A stretch of 64,000 nt of DNA from Sulfurimonas sp. (lineage in GTDB: Bacteria; Campylobacterota; Campylobacteria; Campylobacterales; Sulfurimonadaceae), in contig NZ_CP093396.1 in NCBI RefSeq assembly GCF_029027405.1, forward strand, positions 2,491,497 through 2,555,496. The letters run 5' to 3'. The position numbers and the translations under genes were made by a program. Positions 8,282 through 17,897 of this stretch are shown here, one piece after another; positions within the stretch are counted from its first letter, which is position 1; every line of letters starts with the position of its first letter. Below the pieces are notes generated by a model, which ran no database searches, was not told the DNA's origin, and saw only the letters and a list, made by a program, of their open reading frames with translations.

Positions 8282-10149
8282 TTAGTTTTAAAAAATTCTA
8301 ATTGCAGATTTAATTCTTCTGTCATTGAAGATAGATGCTCTGTTGATGATGAAATCTCTTGTACACTCTTAGAGTTTGAAGCAGATATATCGTTAATCTG
8401 GTGTATCTTAGTCATAATTTCTTTAACACCCTCTCCTGTATTTCTAGTATAATCAGAAGATACAACAACTCTCTTTAATGCTAGTGACATTTTTTGAGTA
8501 CTTAACGCTACTTGCTCATCAACTACACTTGAAGATTCAACTAACTTGTCAAATTCTTTAGAATTTACTGATATTTGCCCAGATGCTTCAATAATATTTT
8601 GAACAATTACATTTACAGATGCTTGAATTTCTACTAAAGATTTTTGTGTTCTCTCCGCTAATTTTCTAACTTCATCTGCAACTACTGCAAAACCTCGTCC
8701 GTGTTCACCTGCTCTTGCTGCTTCAATAGCAGCATTTAAAGCTAAAAGATTTGTTTGATCCGCAATGTCACCTATTATCTCTAAAATATCTTTAACCTGC
8801 TCAGCATCTGTAGATAATTCATTTAGTTTTATAGCTAAATTATGTTCTACTTCGGCACTATTTCTTATGCTTCCTATCAATGAGTTAAAACCACTAGAAA
8901 CTTCATCTATTATACTTGAAGCTTCATTCATTTCCTCTAGTGCCTTTGAAGTTTCTTCTAGTGTATCATTCATTTTATTATCTATAACTGTTGCTTCTTT
9001 ACTTGTTTCATGAACAATATTAGATAATTCTTCTACACTTTCACCAATACTAGCTGCTGTAACTGATAACTCATTAGCAATAGCAACATTTTCAATAGAT
9101 GTATTTTTGCTTTTGTTTACTGTATTGTTTAACTTTTTAGAAAAAGTGTTTATAGCATCCACCATTACGCTTAGTTCATCTTTTACATCATACTGGTACT
9201 GTACTGTTAAATTATTTTTATTTTCAGCAATTTCACGAGATATTCTACTTATGGGTTTTGTGATAGATGATATTATAAATAAAACAAAGATAATTACACC
9301 AACAAGCATAATTACTATCGTTGTATAAAATAAGTTCGTATTATCATTTAACTTTTCTTCTAGCTCTTTACGAGATTGTTTTAACATCTCCTTGAGACTA
9401 TCTTCAGTTTTATAAACTGCTGAGCGAAGTTCTCCTTGTAGTCCTAATTTTTCGTTAAGTCCCAAGATTTTGTATGCATTTGCTAATGCAATAAATTTAC
9501 TTTCATAATTTTTGATTTCTTTGTTGATTAGTAATTTTTGTGAGTTATTTTCAATATTTGCAATGGATTTTAATATATTTTTTATATTTTTAGAATGTTC
9601 ATTTAAATACTTCTCGTCCTTCCTAAGTAAAAAATCTTTTTCATTTCTTCTAAGAGTTAATGTTTCACTTAAAATTTTGTAATTTTTAATTTTTGTAATC
9701 AAAGTTTCTGCACTATGAATAGACTTTCTCAACTCTCCTCTATACCCTCTTTTTTTATCTATGCCTATTTTTTTTACTTGTTTTAAAATTTCATTAAATT
9801 TTATTTTATAAACATTAAGATTTACTTTTAAAGATTTACTCTCTTCGTCCACATAAATTTCATTGTCATTAAACTTTTTCTCAAGCGTTATAATTTTATC
9901 TTCAATAGTTTTCATAATTAAATTGAACTTATCTACATATTTGACTTTTTTTCTAGCTAAAAAATCCTTTTCATTTCTTCTTTCTTGAAGAATTAAAACT
10001 TCTATATCACTTAAATCATTCTCTATTAAAGCTAAGTCTGATTGAATTGTTTGAATTTTTGATGAGAGTAGTACAATAACTATAATTGTAGAAACTAGCA
10101 ATAGAGCTAAAAGAAGTAATCTTTTGGAAATGGACATTGATTTAAGCAT
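8278..10149 (-). CDS. Methyl-accepting chemotaxis protein with HBM-like sensor domain
   Basis: 623 residues; AAGGTG precedes the ATG. Two membrane segments (about 10-30 and 275-298) bracket a periplasmic helical domain of about 245 residues. A HAMP-like region follows, then a cytoplasmic signalling domain with the invariant hairpin tip [18 protein letters not shown]. The sensor contains two copies of a motif R-R-N-E-K-D-F-L-x-R-K...K-Y (near residues 56 and 166), the hallmark of the helical bimodular (HBM) domain, which binds organic acids in known Pseudomonas receptors. It should signal to CheA/CheW and, via CheY, to the flagellar motor. The ligand is not predictable. There is no linked che operon, though cheZ is about 7 kb away. 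Confidence 0.9.
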   Translation of the reverse strand: MLKSMSISKRLLLLALLLVSTIIVIVLLSSKIQTIQSDLALIENDLSDIEVLILQERRNEKDFLARKKVKYVDKFNLIMKTIEDKIITLEKKFNDNEIYVDEESKSLKVNLNVYKIKFNEILKQVKKIGIDKKRGYRGELRKSIHSAETLITKIKNYKILSETLTLRRNEKDFLLRKDEKYLNEHSKNIKNILKSIANIENNSQKLLINKEIKNYESKFIALANAYKILGLNEKLGLQGELRSAVYKTEDSLKEMLKQSRKELEEKLNDNTNLFYTTIVIMLVGVIIFVLFIISSITKPISRISREIAENKNNLTVQYQYDVKDELSVMVDAINTFSKKLNNTVNKSKNTSIENVAIANELSVTAASIGESVEELSNIVHETSKEATVIDNKMNDTLEETSKALEEMNEASSIIDEVSSGFNSLIGSIRNSAEVEHNLAIKLNELSTDAEQVKDILEIIGDIADQTNLLALNAAIEAARAGEHGRGFAVVADEVRKLAERTQKSLVEIQASVNVIVQNIIEASGQISVNSKEFDKLVESSSVVDEQVALSTQKMSLALKRVVVSSDYTRNTGEGVKEIMTKIHQINDISASNSKSVQEISSSTEHLSSMTEELNLQLEFFKTN

Positions 10150-10215
10150 AATTCACCTTGTATAAATTTATATCTTTATTTAACAAGGATAGCACAATTT
10201 AATTAATTATCCTAA

Positions 10216-10764
10216 TTAATGACCATAAACCTTTCCAAAATGAGAAACATTTCTAAAGTAAGGTGGCCAATCAAAATAAACTCTGAAAGACTTCGCTTCT
10301 CCTGGTCTTAAATTTCTAGCAACAATGAACTCTTTTGTTATAGATTGAGGTCTATATAAAATATTAGAACCTCCTTTAAAAAAGTCCATGAAACCACTAG
10401 GTTTAAAGTAAGAACCACCTTTTATATTACCAGTTACATGACCTTTGTTTACAAGTTTAATCTCAAAGGTAACTTTACCTATCTCATGATTGCCTTCATT
10501 TCTTACTATACCAGTATAAACAATTTTTTCTATACTTAAAAGTCTTTTATTTTTCATTTTATAAAGTTTTGGAATTTTTGTATATTTATCTACTACTACA
10601 ATGGAAAAACCTAAAAAAAGTAAGCAAATCAATGAAATAGAAATTATCATAGGAGGTATCAATTTTTTGTTTTTTTGTTTTATAGATGCTACTATACCTC
10701 CAACAAAAATAAAAAAAATTATACCAATAACAATAAAATGCCAATAATTAAAAAGTGTTGTCAT
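10216..10764 (-). CDS. Small membrane protein, DUF2393-like (second of a pair)
   Basis: 182 residues if the ATG at 10764 is used; it overlaps the upstream stop as ATGA, and an alternative in-frame GTG lies 6 bases earlier. Two membrane segments (about 8-28 and 36-58) are followed by an extracytoplasmic beta-rich domain with the pattern L-x-x-x-E-K-I-V-Y-T-G-x-V-R-N and NEGNHEIGKVTFEIKLVN. That looks like a CARDB/FxLYD-type beta sandwich: a repeated 'modified-conjunction' domain that compares new and old terms of secreted proteins. I believe this matches the DUF2393 proteins of Campylobacterota, but from memory only. No known function. It forms a coupled pair with the next gene. Confidence 0.6.
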   Translation of the reverse strand: MTTLFNYWHFIVIGIIFFIFVGGIVASIKQKNKKLIPPMIISISLICLLFLGFSIVVVDKYTKIPKLYKMKNKRLLSIEKIVYTGIVRNEGNHEIGKVTFEIKLVNKGHVTGNIKGGSYFKPSGFMDFFKGGSNILYRPQSITKEFIVARNLRPGEAKSFRVYFDWPPYFRNVSHFGKVYGH

Positions 10765-11273
10765 TTGCACTTTGCTCCTAATAAAATATTATATTTTTTA
10801 GAGTAGTAAAAAGGCTCTAAAAACATCTTCAATTCTTTTGTTTGACCTACTTCTATATCTTCAATAGTAATCGATATTTTTTGAAATGCTTTAAATGAAA
10901 ATAAAAAGTTTTTCAACTTATTGTTACTAACTTTATATGCTTTAGCAGTTACTTTGCAACGATTAAAATAGCGTTTTGAGTTATTTGTAATTGTTCCTTT
11001 AATTACAACTGCTTCTGTAAATGTTAATTTTTTTTCACTTGTTAATACAAGAGCATTTTTAAATAAAAATTCATGCATTTTCACATATCCAATAGTTGGA
11101 ACACCCAATAGTATAATAAAAGAAGAGAGTATAAAAAAGATTGCTAAAACTGTTTTTCGTCTAAGGATAATACCTATAATAATCAAGAATAAAAATAGTA
11201 TAAAAGTACCACCAAAAAGCATATAATCGTACGATATGAGATTATTTATAAAAGCGATTGTTTTTGATTTCAC
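10761..11273 (-). CDS. Small membrane protein, DUF2393-like (first of a pair)
   Basis: 170 residues from a GTG start with AGGAAA upstream. The architecture is the same as its downstream neighbour: two membrane segments (about 18-38 and 44-62) and an outer domain with LTFTEAVVIKGTITNNSKRYFNRCKVTAKAYK. The parallel 'gain of a conserved V/I-x-G-x-(I/V)-x-N' pattern suggests the pair arose by duplication. It follows hisIE by 16 bases and overlaps its partner by 4 bases, so the two are co-translated. A complex of the two proteins in the inner membrane is plausible but not shown. Confidence 0.6.
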   Translation of the reverse strand: MKSKTIAFINNLISYDYMLFGGTFILFLFLIIIGIILRRKTVLAIFFILSSFIILLGVPTIGYVKMHEFLFKNALVLTSEKKLTFTEAVVIKGTITNNSKRYFNRCKVTAKAYKVSNNKLKNFLFSFKAFQKISITIEDIEVGQTKELKMFLEPFYYSKKYNILLGAKCK

Positions 11274-11289
11274 TATATTTATTTCCTAC

Positions 11290-11976
11290 TTAGTTTGCTC
11301 TTGAATCTTTTTCAGCTATTCCACTCATATTAAATCTACGAGCCAACTCTTGCTTTATTCTATCTGGAGAGATATTTTTTACAGCAAGAGCAACTAGCAT
11401 ATGATAAGTCAAATCTGCTGCTTCATAAACCATCTCATGTTCATTATTATCTTTATATGCGAAAGAAAATTCACCGGCTTCTTCTACAACTTTTTTCAAA
11501 ATTGTATTGTCGCCTTTACTCATAAGTTTTGCTGTCCATGAAGACGCAGGGTCTGCATTTTTACGCTCTTGTATCGTATGGTAAAGAGTATCAATAACTC
11601 CATATAACACCTCCGAACTAACTTCTATATCTCCTTTTGCTTCTCCAGACTCTAACTCTGTAAAAAAGCATGAACGCCTACCTGTATGACAAGCAACTCC
11701 TTCTTGAGTAACTTTTATAAGTAACGTATCATTATCACAGTCAATATTAAATGAGTGTATTTTTTGAATATTTCCACTGCTCTCACCTTTTTTCCAGATG
11801 CGTTGTTTGCTTCGTGAAAAATAATGCGCTATCTTTGTATTTAGTGAAAGTTCCAAAGCCTCTTTATTCATATATGCCATCATTAAAACTTCACTATTTT
11901 TTTCATCTTGAACGATGACTGGCAAAAGCTCAGACTTTTGCCAATCGACTCTATTTAAGACTGCATCTAAAATCAT
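11290..11976 (-). CDS. hisI: Bifunctional phosphoribosyl-AMP cyclohydrolase / phosphoribosyl-ATP pyrophosphatase
   Basis: 228 residues. The N-terminal HisI part (about 1-115) has MMAYMNKEAL, the SRSKQRIWKKGESSG motif, the metal site D-C-D-N-D and the later GVACHTGRRSCF cysteines. The C-terminal HisE part (about 125-215) has KKVVEEAGEF and the acidic YEAADLTYHMLV. The fusion catalyses steps 2 and 3 of histidine synthesis. The start overlaps the stop of the SPFH gene by one base (TAATG). The rest of the his genes are not in the window apart from the PHP phosphatase. Confidence 0.95.
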   Translation of the reverse strand: MILDAVLNRVDWQKSELLPVIVQDEKNSEVLMMAYMNKEALELSLNTKIAHYFSRSKQRIWKKGESSGNIQKIHSFNIDCDNDTLLIKVTQEGVACHTGRRSCFFTELESGEAKGDIEVSSEVLYGVIDTLYHTIQERKNADPASSWTAKLMSKGDNTILKKVVEEAGEFSFAYKDNNEHEMVYEAADLTYHMLVALAVKNISPDRIKQELARRFNMSGIAEKDSRAN

Positions 11977-13070
11977 TACTGTGCCGTAGTTCTTTTTCTA
12001 GTTTCTTTTGTATCAACCCAAATATTTGGAGTTGAACCACCAGGAGTTAAGAAAATCTTAGCATCTCTATTTACTTGAAGTGCCTCATTAAACTTACCTT
12101 GAACATTAAGTTGCTCTAGTTGTAAAAGTTTAGTAGTCAGTGATTTTGAAATCAAAATATTTGCTTTTGCTTTTGCATCTGCTTGAATTGTAATAGCATC
12201 CGCTATACCTTTTGCTTCAATTCTAGCTTTTTGAGCCACTCCTTCTGCTTCAGCAGCTCTTTTTAGTGCTTCTTGTTTTACACGCTGAACATCTTGTTCT
12301 GCTTTTTGTACTTCTTGTTTAGCTATCTGAACTCTCTCTATCTGCTCTTTTACTTTTATAGGTAAAACAATATCACGAAGCTGAACTGATTGAAGTATAG
12401 CTGGAGAATTTTCTAGAGCTAAAACACTCTCTCTAATTCCTGCTTCTATCTCAGCACCCAAATCATTTCTCATCTGTGTAAGTGATTCAGCATCATACTT
12501 ACCAATTACATTACGAACAACATCTCTTACAACAGGATTAATAATTTTATCTTCCCACGAGAATCCCCAGTTTGAAATTGTTTGTGCCGCAAACTGAGAG
12601 TTAAGTCTATACTGAACAGTTAGCTCAATAGAAACTGGTAAACTCCTTTTATCCAGAACTGTAACTGCTGGTTTTGCAATAATACCTGATTTAGAACCAC
12701 CAGTAGCCTCTATCCGAGAGGCGTAGTTAATGATACGAACTTTAGTATCTACAATATAAACCTTTTGAATCACTGGAATGATAAAGTGAAGTCCTGGCAA
12801 AAGTGCTTGATCTTGATACTTACCATTTGTACTTAAAATCCCACGCTGTCCCTCTTCAACAATAGTAAAAGGTTTTGCTAAAACTAACATGATAATAACA
12901 GCAACAATAAAATAAGCTATCCCTGCTTTTCCTCCACCGAAATTCAAATCAATCTTTGGCATCTGTGGACCACCGCCACCTCCGCCACCAGAACCACCAC
13001 TGGATTTTTTTCCAAATCCTCCACTTTCACTCTTTTTTTTGTTAAAATAATCATTCATATCTGATGCCAT
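11976..13070 (-). CDS. SPFH/prohibitin-family membrane protein (HflK/HflC-like)
   Basis: 364 residues from MASDMNDYF at 13070, which has GAGGAG 8 bases upstream; an in-frame ATG 7 codons earlier lies on top of that ribosome site and is rejected. A Gly/Ser-rich N-terminal stretch (about 10-35) precedes one membrane segment (about 48-65). An SPFH domain and a long Ala/Glu/Lys coiled coil (about 240-310) follow. Such proteins assemble as large membrane rings and regulate proteases or organise microdomains. The Gly-rich head resembles HflK. It is followed by hisIE with one-base overlap and preceded by ilvE; ilvE plus an SPFH protein are neighbours in related genomes, from memory. Confidence 0.85.
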   Translation of the reverse strand: MASDMNDYFNKKKSESGGFGKKSSGGSGGGGGGGPQMPKIDLNFGGGKAGIAYFIVAVIIMLVLAKPFTIVEEGQRGILSTNGKYQDQALLPGLHFIIPVIQKVYIVDTKVRIINYASRIEATGGSKSGIIAKPAVTVLDKRSLPVSIELTVQYRLNSQFAAQTISNWGFSWEDKIINPVVRDVVRNVIGKYDAESLTQMRNDLGAEIEAGIRESVLALENSPAILQSVQLRDIVLPIKVKEQIERVQIAKQEVQKAEQDVQRVKQEALKRAAEAEGVAQKARIEAKGIADAITIQADAKAKANILISKSLTTKLLQLEQLNVQGKFNEALQVNRDAKIFLTPGGSTPNIWVDTKETRKRTTAQ

Positions 13071-13105
13071 TAAAATATTCTCCTCTTTCATTTTATTTTA
13101 TTTTT

Positions 13106-14026
13106 CTAATCTATATAAGTTAAATAGTGTTCATACTTAGTATTTCTACCAAAAACTATGTCAAAATATGTACTCTGAATTTTTTCAGTCATCTCTCCAC
13201 GAGAACCACAACCGATATCTCTAGCATCTACATTTGCTATTGGAGTAATTTCTGCTGCTGTTCCGGTTAAAAAAGCTTCATCTGCAACATATACTTCTTC
13301 TCTTGTAATTCTTCTACGAGTTACTTTAATACCAAAATCTTCAGCCATTTCTATAACCATTTTTTGAGTTATAGATGCTAAAGAGTTATCATTTGGAGGA
13401 GTTATTAACTCACCATTTTTTACCATGAAAAAACATGCACCCGAAGCTTCTGCTACATAACCTTGGTCATCTAAAAGAAGTGCTTCATCATATCCACAAT
13501 CAATAGCTTCAAATTTAGCCATTTGAGAGTTTAAATAATTAGCAGATGCTTTTGCTTTACCCATATTTGAAGTATTAGCTGGGCGAGTCATAGATGCTAT
13601 TTTAAGTCTTATTCCATTTTTAAGCCCATCTTCACCGAGATAAGCACCCCATTCCCAAGCTGACATAACAGTTTCAACAGGAGCATCTTTATGATAAACA
13701 CCCATAACTCCATAACCTAAGAATGCAAAAGGTCTAATGTAAACATTATCTCCTACAAATTCATTCTTTTTTATTAGTTCTATTTGAACTTTATTCATCT
13801 CCTCAACTGTGTAAGGGATATCAATAAGAGTCATTTTTGCTGACTCTTTTAATCTTCTAGTATGCTCATTTAAACGAAAAATTGCATACCCTTTTTTAGT
13901 CTTGTAAGCTTTAGTACCTTCTATTACACCATTTCCATAGTGTAGCGTGTGGGAAAGTACATGTATCTTGGCATCTTGCCAAGCTACAAATTCTCCATTC
14001 ATCCAAATATATTTGGCTGCATCCAT
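13106..14026 (-). CDS. ilvE: Branched-chain amino acid aminotransferase
   Basis: 306 residues from MDAAKYIWMNG at 14026, with GGAG 6 bases upstream; the earlier in-frame ATG is not preceded by a ribosome site. Class IV PLP aminotransferase: substrate-loop HTLHYGNGVIEGTKAY, the PLP lysine in KASANYLNSQ, and YVAEASGACFF plus FLTGTAAEITPI near the C-terminus. It catalyses the last step of valine, leucine and isoleucine synthesis. The gene is first in a leftward run with the SPFH gene and hisIE. Confidence 0.94.
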   Translation of the reverse strand: MDAAKYIWMNGEFVAWQDAKIHVLSHTLHYGNGVIEGTKAYKTKKGYAIFRLNEHTRRLKESAKMTLIDIPYTVEEMNKVQIELIKKNEFVGDNVYIRPFAFLGYGVMGVYHKDAPVETVMSAWEWGAYLGEDGLKNGIRLKIASMTRPANTSNMGKAKASANYLNSQMAKFEAIDCGYDEALLLDDQGYVAEASGACFFMVKNGELITPPNDNSLASITQKMVIEMAEDFGIKVTRRRITREEVYVADEAFLTGTAAEITPIANVDARDIGCGSRGEMTEKIQSTYFDIVFGRNTKYEHYLTYID

Positions 14027-14170
14027 TAAAATCTCCAATTAAGTGTTGCTTTATTAAGTCATTGCTATTTTATCCAAATTGATGTTTATTATTTATTAGT
14101 AATAGTTTATCTTTAAGTATTTTTTCATATAATATGAATTATAAATCCACTTAATGAAAAGGGGCAAATT

Positions 14171-15532
14171 TTGTCACAAAATCCAAACAAAACATTAGAT
14201 GAAATTCTTAAGCAAAGAGAAGACAGACAAGCTATTGTTTCAACTGAAGAAGCCTTAGAGGTTGAAAAACAAGAAGCTATTTGGGCTGATGAAGCAAACC
14301 AAGAAACTCATCTTTTCAATGAGGTAGAAGATGAATCTCCAACTAAAATATTTGAAGCACTACCTGCTAATCATGTTTATGCAAAATATGAAGATATTGA
14401 TAAAGACTTACTTCAAAAAGATATAGAACAAATTAAAGAAAAACTCGGTCCAGTATCTGAAAAAGACTTTCAACATCTACTCAAACTTGAGCGATGGTCA
14501 AGAGGTGCTACATTTGCTGGTTTCTTTATGATATATCTAGTAACTGCTTTAGAAGTTTCTATAGGACTTGGTGCATTTGCTTTTTGGACATTAGGTATTA
14601 TTGCTGCAACTCTTGTAGGTGTTGGAAATGTTACAAGATGGGCTGATGTAACTCATCCTATCTTGCATGGTGCTTATGATAAGGTTCCAAACATTCCATT
14701 AAAGTATAAGAAAAAAGGGTATGCTAGGGGTACTAGAAGATATATCGACTGGCTTGACTGGATAAAACCAGATGCTTGGGAGTATGAGCATAACATTATG
14801 CATCACTATCATTTAGGCGAAGCTGATGATCCTGATAATGTTGAAAGTAATCTTCAATGGCTTATAAATTTTCCTGCTCCTTACTGGTCTAAAAAAATTA
14901 TTGTTTATGCTTTTGCCTGTGTTTGGAAGCCTGTTTATTATGCTCCAAATACTATGAGAATTTTGGATAATAAAGAAAGACGAATAAACAAGCAACCTGA
15001 AACTACAGACTATAACTATCTACCATTCTCTGAAACTGGCATAAAACTTTGGAAAGATTTTTATTTACCTTATGGATTATTTCAATTTGTTGCTATGCCA
15101 CTTCTATTTTTACCACTTGGTTGGGGAGCAGTTCTAAGTGCTTTAATCATTTTAGTTATGGCAGAAGTATATGCAAATCTACACTCATTTTTAGTGATTG
15201 TACCTAATCACTCGGCTGGAGATATTTATCAATTTTCTCAGCCTCACAAGTCTCAAGGAGAGTTCTATCTTAGACAAATTATGGGAAGTGTTAATTACAA
15301 TACAGGAACTGATTTAATAGACTTTTCACATGGCTTTTTAAATTATCAAATTGAGCATCACTTATTTCCAAACACTCCTCAATCCTACCAACAAAAAATG
15401 CAACCTCTTGTAAAAGAAATCTGTTTAAAGCATAATATCGAGTATAGACAAGACAGCGTTTGGAAGAGAATAGGCATGACCATTGATTTAATGGTCGGAA
15501 AAGATAAAGTATTGAGAGTTGAGGGAATTTAA
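14171..15532 (+). CDS. Membrane fatty-acid desaturase with long acidic N-terminal extension
   Basis: 453 residues from a TTG start with AAGGGG upstream. The three histidine boxes are HPILH (H162, H166), HNIMHH (H207, H211, H212) and QIEHH near the C-terminus, with four or so hydrophobic segments. The first 105 residues are hydrophilic and acidic, and absent from a typical desaturase. Members of this superfamily insert double bonds or hydroxyls into lipid acyl chains using a di-iron centre and oxygen. The gene is convergent with a second desaturase, with 5 bases between the stops. The exact substrate cannot be told. A role in membrane fluidity is an inference. Confidence 0.85.
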   Translation: MSQNPNKTLDEILKQREDRQAIVSTEEALEVEKQEAIWADEANQETHLFNEVEDESPTKIFEALPANHVYAKYEDIDKDLLQKDIEQIKEKLGPVSEKDFQHLLKLERWSRGATFAGFFMIYLVTALEVSIGLGAFAFWTLGIIAATLVGVGNVTRWADVTHPILHGAYDKVPNIPLKYKKKGYARGTRRYIDWLDWIKPDAWEYEHNIMHHYHLGEADDPDNVESNLQWLINFPAPYWSKKIIVYAFACVWKPVYYAPNTMRILDNKERRINKQPETTDYNYLPFSETGIKLWKDFYLPYGLFQFVAMPLLFLPLGWGAVLSALIILVMAEVYANLHSFLVIVPNHSAGDIYQFSQPHKSQGEFYLRQIMGSVNYNTGTDLIDFSHGFLNYQIEHHLFPNTPQSYQQKMQPLVKEICLKHNIEYRQDSVWKRIGMTIDLMVGKDKVLRVEGI

Positions 15533-15550
15533 AACCCTCAATACTCTTTT
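15514..15550. terminator. Bidirectional terminator between the two desaturases
   Basis: Stem TTGAGGG/CCCTCAA (15519-15525 with 15535-15541), extended by a G-T pair and a further three pairs after one mismatch, loop of 9 bases. It contains the stop codons' surroundings of both convergent genes and is followed by TTTT on the plus strand. Confidence 0.7.
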
Positions 15551-16530
15551 AAGACATTGTTTATTTGAACATATGCTTGAATTGGTGTAGTTTCAAAATA
15601 CTTAATATTATGTTTTTTTGCAAAATCTCTTGTCATATCCTGTACTTTTAAAAGATTGAACCTTGGTGCTTTTGGAAATAGATGATGTTCGATTTGAGTA
15701 TTTAATCCACCATAGAACCAATGAACAAATTTTCCACCAATCAATGAACGAGATGTTCTCATCTGAAGTTCCATCCATGAAAGTAACTCACTCTCTTCTT
15801 TTTCAAAAACTTCACACCCTAAGTGGTTAGTAATAAATCCAAATGCAAGCCAACCGGACAAAACAAGATATAAAGTGATAAAAATAGTAATAGCACTAGC
15901 AAATGGCATAAAATAAAATATAGGTCCCCATATAATTGGCCAATGAAGAAGCATCATTGAAAGTTCACCATATTTTTTTCTCTTAATTGCAAAGCTGTAT
16001 GATTGAGTTATAAAAGCAGGATACATAAAAAACATTGCTCCCCAAAAAATAAGATATTTAATACTTCTTAAAAATTTGCTATTACCTTTTTGTTTTGTTG
16101 TAAAAGCACCATCCATAGCAAGTATATCTTCATCTTTATCAGGAACATTACACCAAGTATGGTGATTGACATTATGTTTAAAATCCCACCAAGAAGATGA
16201 ATTACTTAAAATAAAAGCAGAGAATGGATAACTAAGCTTGAAGGACAGTGTTTTATTTTTAAAATATTGAGTATGTAAAATATCATGAGAAATAAACACC
16301 GCACGAGTAAATATAATAGTAAGAAATATTCCTAAAAAGAAAGCATGGAATGCCCCTAAAGCCATTTCTTGCCAATTTATCACAATTGTGTAAAATATCG
16401 CCATTGATAGTATTGTTGCTATCATTTCAATTGAACCACGAACTGGAATACGCTCTAAAAGACCAGCTGCTCGAACTTCATCTTTTAACTCTTTGAAAAT
16501 ATCAGGATATATTGACACAGACATACTCAC
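15538..16530 (-). CDS. Membrane fatty-acid desaturase
   Basis: 330 residues. Histidine boxes HDILH (H82, H86), HNVNHH (H119, H123, H124) and QIEHHLFPKAP at about residue 275, with hydrophobic segments about 35-75, 165-190 and 200-225. It belongs to the acyl-lipid desaturase superfamily: di-iron, membrane-bound, oxygen-dependent. It is distinct from the facing desaturase, which is longer. The presence of two such enzymes points to an organism that meets oxygen, at least at low levels. Substrate and regiospecificity cannot be read from sequence. Confidence 0.87.
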   Translation of the reverse strand: MSMSVSIYPDIFKELKDEVRAAGLLERIPVRGSIEMIATILSMAIFYTIVINWQEMALGAFHAFFLGIFLTIIFTRAVFISHDILHTQYFKNKTLSFKLSYPFSAFILSNSSSWWDFKHNVNHHTWCNVPDKDEDILAMDGAFTTKQKGNSKFLRSIKYLIFWGAMFFMYPAFITQSYSFAIKRKKYGELSMMLLHWPIIWGPIFYFMPFASAITIFITLYLVLSGWLAFGFITNHLGCEVFEKEESELLSWMELQMRTSRSLIGGKFVHWFYGGLNTQIEHHLFPKAPRFNLLKVQDMTRDFAKKHNIKYFETTPIQAYVQINNVLKEY

Positions 16531-16599
16531 ACCTTTAAATACAAATTTTTAGCACCCATTATATCCAGAAAATTAAATAATTATACTGATATATGTCAA

Positions 16600-16626
16600 A
16601 ACAAAGCCCATGTAGAAATGAGCTTT
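16600..16626 (-). terminator. Terminator of the porin gene
   Basis: Read leftward, AAAGCTCAT (16626-16618) pairs with ATGGGCTTT (16611-16603) with one G-T pair; GTTTTG follows. It starts 6 bases after the porin stop codon. Confidence 0.7.
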
Positions 16627-16631
16627 AAGTC

Positions 16632-17828
16632 TTACCAGTGAACCTCAGCAGTAAGCATCGCAGAAGTCCAGTCTTTTGAATCTGAATTTTTTAAGTCATA
16701 AGTTTGACCTGAAAGAAACCATTTAACATTTTTGTTTTGTTGCCAAGCTAAACCATATATAGCGTTATACTCGGTTGAAGTAATATCATTGCTTAGTGTG
16801 TCTTTATTTTCCCAGTTATCATAACGACCAACTAAAGAAAACTGCTTTTTCTCACCAAAACGCAAAGTAGTATTTATAGAATAACCTTGACCATTCCAGT
16901 CAGTTGTGCTATCAACACGGTCATTGTCAGATTTAATATATTGAGCAGCTATTAAAAATGATGGCATATTATATACCGCGTGTAGACCATAAAACTTATA
17001 ATCAGCAGTCTTACCAGATGCATCTGCATTATGAGAGTTTTGCATATTATATTGACCAAAAAATGAAGCATCTGCATAACTGTCTTTTGTAGGTTTTCTC
17101 TTTTTTGTACCATTTCCTAAAATAGATGCTGTTAATCTCCACTCAGCTGAAACACCATCGCCAATTTCTTCATCATTAGCTCCACCATTATCATTTGATC
17201 CATGGTAACCTTCACCATTAAATATACCTAGCTCAGATGTAAAATAATCAGTTTTTGTTTTAAAATTAAAACCTAAATCAGCAGAATTCGTTAGATGTCC
17301 AGCTTCACTCGCTTCTACAAAAACTTTAGAAATAGAACGCATCCCCCAACCTTGATGCTCTTCATAATCGATCCAAGGTCTGTGAACCATACCAAACTCA
17401 ACACCTGTAAAAGGTAAAACATCATTTAAATAAAGGTACGCATATTTAACATAAACATTTGAATGACCTTCACCTTTAGCTGTTTTATTTGTATAAGTTG
17501 CATCTAAAGTCACACGAAGGTAACTTTTAGGGTCCTCTAATAAGTACGCTTTAACTTGAAAGTAGTTTCGACGCATTTCAAAGTTATTTGTGCTATCACC
17601 TTCTTTCATATTTTTGTTTACAAAGCCTAAGTAATGCGTCCCGTTAAACTTTAATTTTGAAGCTTTTGCAGAAACTTTTGTACTAGAACTTTTTAGCTCT
17701 ACTCGACCTTCCCCTGCCGTTGTAAAAACTTGTCCATCTTTGTCAGAATATAACTTAATATCACCTGCAATTGCACCTACTGTACCAATTGTTAATGCAG
17801 CAAATGCTGATAAAACGATTTTTTTCAT
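16632..17828 (-). CDS. Outer-membrane porin
   Basis: 398 residues from MKKIVLSAF at 17828, with AAGGAA 7 bases upstream; an in-frame upstream ATG would add 12 residues in front of the signal peptide. A signal peptide (about 1-21) precedes alternating amphipathic strands and ends with the aromatic terminal residue of an outer-membrane barrel (AEVHW). It is most like Campylobacterota porins of the phosphate-selective OprO/OprP-like or general type. Specificity is not certain, but its position next to a pstS relic and two polyphosphate kinases makes anion or phosphate uptake worth considering. It is a single-gene unit with its own terminator. Confidence 0.82.
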   Translation of the reverse strand: MKKIVLSAFAALTIGTVGAIAGDIKLYSDKDGQVFTTAGEGRVELKSSSTKVSAKASKLKFNGTHYLGFVNKNMKEGDSTNNFEMRRNYFQVKAYLLEDPKSYLRVTLDATYTNKTAKGEGHSNVYVKYAYLYLNDVLPFTGVEFGMVHRPWIDYEEHQGWGMRSISKVFVEASEAGHLTNSADLGFNFKTKTDYFTSELGIFNGEGYHGSNDNGGANDEEIGDGVSAEWRLTASILGNGTKKRKPTKDSYADASFFGQYNMQNSHNADASGKTADYKFYGLHAVYNMPSFLIAAQYIKSDNDRVDSTTDWNGQGYSINTTLRFGEKKQFSLVGRYDNWENKDTLSNDITSTEYNAIYGLAWQQNKNVKWFLSGQTYDLKNSDSKDWTSAMLTAEVHW

Positions 17829-17897
17829 TTTAGATTCCTTTTTTTTTGTTATGCTATTATACAAAATATATATTATATTATTATTATAAGGATAGTT

